NCBI GenBank assembly: GCA_036872755.1
Contig: JAVHNS010000001.1
Span: 682,001 to 746,000, forward strand
Origin: Orbilia blumenaviensis
Lineage: Eukaryota; Ascomycota; Orbiliomycetes; Orbiliales; Orbiliaceae
Length of the DNA: 64,000 bases
Direction: 5' to 3'
The notes below the pieces were generated by a model. The model searched no databases. It was given only the letters and a program-made list of their open reading frames with translations, and was not told where the DNA came from. This document shows, piece after piece, positions 61,197 through 64,000 of this stretch. The first letter of the stretch is position 1; every line of letters starts with the position of its first letter. The translations under genes were made by a program, and so were the position numbers.

Positions 61197-64000
61197 ATGT
61201 CGAACCAACAGTACGCCAATGTCTTCGATGAGGAGGAGATCGATGGTGCCTCGAGCACTGCTAGAAGTGTGCATCGCATTCGTAGCAATAGCACTATCAT
61301 GCAGTTGAAGAAGATCATGGGTATGTCCGGAGCAATGCAATGCATCAATTTCCCCTCATTCGCCCACTCGCATGTGATGCGATGCGATGTGATGTGGTGG
61401 GCGGGGGAGGGGCTGCGGGGTAGTCACATCTGCTAACTAACACCTTTCTATGCCCACACAGTTGCCAATCGTGGTGAAATTCGTAAGTAGTAACACATCA
61501 AGGGTCCAGGCACGGACAAAAACGTCAATTGGGACCCTTCGGGAAGCTCCCGAGCTGGAGTATAGAGGCTAATCGTGTAACTTTGTCGGCGGTGTTGGTG
61601 TGGTAATACAGCAATTCGTGTATGTCATCCCAAAACAACATCTCAACCCCCACTCCCAACTGACTAAACCTTGGCTTTTGGATTTAATTGGCTGACATGA
61701 GTTGTTTGTTGCTCGATAGATCTTTAGAACGGTACATATATATACCCAACCCGATTGATAATGCGGTCTCGTTATGTCAGTACCGGTCTTGCTGACTCTG
61801 CCTGGCTTAATCTGAATAGGCACACGAGTTGTCCCTCCAAACGGTTGCCATTTACAGCTATGAGGACCGAATGGGCATGCACAGACAGAGTATGTGTTCG
61901 CAATCATGATGATTATGATGCATGCCATAGCATACGGGGCTTCAACTGATGTTTATTCTGTTTAAACAGAGGCCGACGAAGCCTACATGATCGGTCGACG
62001 GGGCCAGTACACACCCGTCGGAGCCTATCTTGCCATCGACGAGATCATCAAGATTGCACTCGAACACAATGTCAACATGATCCACCCCGGTTATGGTTTC
62101 CTGTCCGAGAACGCGGAGTTCGCTAGGAAGGTTGAGGAGAACGGAATCATTGTATGTAGCTCTTCCTCAACCCGGTATCCTGGGGTGCGCACACTGATAC
62201 ATTAAATTATTTAGTTCGTCGGACCAACATATCATGTCATCGAGGCCCTCGGTGATAAGGTTTCTGCCAGAAAGATCGCTCAGGCTTGCAAGGTTCCTTG
62301 CGTACCAGGAACCCCCGGCCCGGTCGAGAAGTTCTCCGACTGTGACCACTTCGTCCAGGAATACGGATATCCAATTATCATTAAAGCCGCTTTCGGTGGT
62401 GGTGGTAGAGGTATGCGTGTTGTTCGAGAGGGCGATAATTTGGAAGATGCCTTCGAAAGAGCCGTCAGCGAGTAAGTTTAACCAAATGGAGTTGTCGGAG
62501 CTGGAATAATATTAACGATGTTATAGGGCCAAATCTGCTTTCGGAAATGGCACTGTCTTTATTGAGCGGTTCTTGGACAAGCCAAAGCACATTGAAGTTC
62601 AGCTTCTCGGTGATAACCACGGAAACGTCGTCCACTTGTATGAGCGTGACTGCTCCGTTCAGCGAAGACATCAAAAGGTCGTCGAAATTGCCCCAGCAAA
62701 GGATCTACCCCAAGAAACCAGACAAGCTATCTTGGATGACGCTGTCAGGATAGCCAAGCATGTCAACTACAGTACGTCAAATCAAATCCGTTTTAGGTGT
62801 GGAAAAGTATCTAACCAATATCAAAGGGAACGCCGGTACCGCTGAGTTCTTGGTCGACAATCAGAACCGACACTACTTCATTGAAATCAACCCACGTATT
62901 CAAGTCGAGCATACAATTACCGAGGAAATTACCGGTATTGACATCGTCGCCGCCCAGATTCAGATCGCCGCTGGCGCTTCGCTAGCTCAGCTCGGTCTCA
63001 CCCAGGACAGGATCTCGACAAGAGGTTTTGCCATTCAATGCAGAGTCACAACCGAAGACCCGTCCGAAAATTTCAGGCCCGATACTGGTAAGATTGAAGT
63101 TTACCGATCCGCTGGTGGTAACGGTGTCCGTCTCGATGGTGGTAATGGATTTGCTGGTTCTATCATTACTCCTCACTACGACTCCATGTTGGTCAAATGC
63201 ACATGCCACGGCTCCACATACGAAATCGCCCGACGGAAAGTCATCCGCGCTTTGGTTGAGTTCCGTATCCGTGGCGTTAAGACCAATATTCCATTCTTGT
63301 TGTCACTTCTTACCCACGAAGTCTTCATTAATGGAACTTGCTGGACTACTTTCATCGATGATACCCCAGAGCTTTTCTCTCTTATGAAGTCTCAGAACCG
63401 TGCCCAGAAGTTATTGGCTTACCTCGGAGATTTGGCTGTCAACGGAAGCAGTATCAAGGGACAAGTCGGGGAGCCCAAGTTCAAGGGTGAGATCATCATG
63501 CCAGTCCTTACCGATAGGACCGGCAAGGTTATCGACACTACTCAACCATGCCAGAAGGGATGGAGGAACATTCTTCTCGAACAAGGCCCCGAGGCATTCG
63601 CAAAGGCCGTCCGCGCTAACAAGGGCTGCTTGATTATGGATACCACATGGCGTGATGCCCACCAGTCTCTGCTCGCCACAAGAGTCCGAACCATTGATAT
63701 TTGCGAGATCGCTAAACAGACAAGTTATGCATATAGCAATGCCTACTCGATTGAGTGCTGGGGCGGTGCTACCTTTGATGTTGCTATGAGATTTTTGTAC
63801 GAAGATCCTTGGGACAGACTGAGGAAGATGAGGAGATTGGTTCCCAACGTTCCTTTCCAGATGCTGCTCAGAGGAGCCAACGGTGTGGCGTACTCATCGC
63901 TCCCAGACAATGCCATCGAGCATTTCTGTGACCAAGCACGAAAGAACGGTGTCGATATCTTCCGTGTCTTTGATGCCCTCAACGATGTTGACCAACTCGA
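61197..64000 (+). CDS. pyc: Pyruvate carboxylase, 5' part (cut by window edge)
   Basis: Biotin enzyme that carboxylates pyruvate to oxaloacetate with ATP and bicarbonate; cytosolic in fungi. Nine exons are visible: 61197-61320, 61462-61482, 61612-61619, 61720-61731, 61820-61889, 61970-62151, 62215-62471, 62527-62771 and 62827 to the edge. Exons 2-4 are 21, 8 and 12 nt and rebuild the conserved VANRGEIPIRIFRTAHELSL exactly. The biotin carboxylase domain shows MIHPGYGFLSENAEFA, the ATP-grasp loop KAAFGGGGRGMRVV, YERDCSVQRRHQKVVEIAPA and EINPRIQVEHT. The carboxyltransferase domain starts near LIMDTTWRDAHQSLLATRVR, with its metal-binding Asp, and breaks off at FRVFDALNDVDQL. The biotinyl domain lies outside. 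The N-terminal about 35 residues are a poorly conserved acidic/Ser-rich extension without a mitochondrial signal. Confidence 0.97.

Noticed and set aside
61569..61928. 119-codon minus-strand frame in the pyc intron region
   Set aside because: It lies across pyc introns and micro-exons on the opposite strand; the pyc model explains this DNA.

Overview
The window looks like a filamentous ascomycete nuclear genome (Pezizomycotina). Genes are broken by many short introns with GTATGT/GTAAGT-type donors and branch points such as TACTAAC or GCTAAC. The protein families are eukaryotic housekeeping ones, and the fungal-style clathrin and Sm proteins fit this placement. Several exons are only 3-27 nt. 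Gene density is low (about 14 supported genes in 64 kb), with gene-poor stretches of 8.2, 5.3 and 9.2 kb. I cannot fix the class from sequence alone. All exon coordinates were worked out by hand from splice motifs, frame continuity and, where the family is known, agreement with the conserved protein.

Layout, left to right. Positions 1-1923 (-) carry a charged coiled-coil protein of unknown function whose repetitive tail reaches the window edge. At 2990-5415 two core genes are divergently transcribed from a 540-bp gap: ribosomal protein uL5/RPL11 (-) and the spliceosomal Sm protein B (+), the latter with a 9-nt micro-exon. At 6464-7005 (-) there is a three-exon 82-aa gene that no single open frame reveals. 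The stretch 7006-15177 is gene-poor and holds relic-like coding fragments near 7.5, 11.1 and 12.6 kb. A 240-aa protein with two hydrophobic segments follows at 15178-16025 (+). A 1210-aa BAR-PH-ArfGAP protein lies at 17684-21752 (-).

After a 5.3-kb gap, 27033-31585 (-) encodes a 1471-aa protein kinase fused to Sel1/TPR-like repeats; its catalytic loop reads HGD instead of HRD. Two small minus-strand genes follow (a Gln-rich 156-aa protein and a doubtful 96-aa one), then an F-box protein (36622-38142, +). A 9.2-kb gene-poor stretch leads to a 65-aa protein with a signal peptide and a hydrophobic C-terminus (47304-47636, +), clathrin heavy chain (49306-54743, +), an orphan 228-aa protein with a G21 tract in its coding sequence (56669-57355, -), and the 5' two thirds of pyruvate carboxylase (61197 to the edge, +).

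The genes do not form a cluster or pathway. They are a mix of translation, splicing, membrane traffic (ArfGAP, clathrin) and central metabolism genes with lineage-specific genes between them. The most interesting objects are the non-RD kinase-TPR protein, the hidden 82-aa gene, the dual-frame repetitive tail at the left edge, the micro-exons and the homopolymer-coded tail at 56.7 kb.
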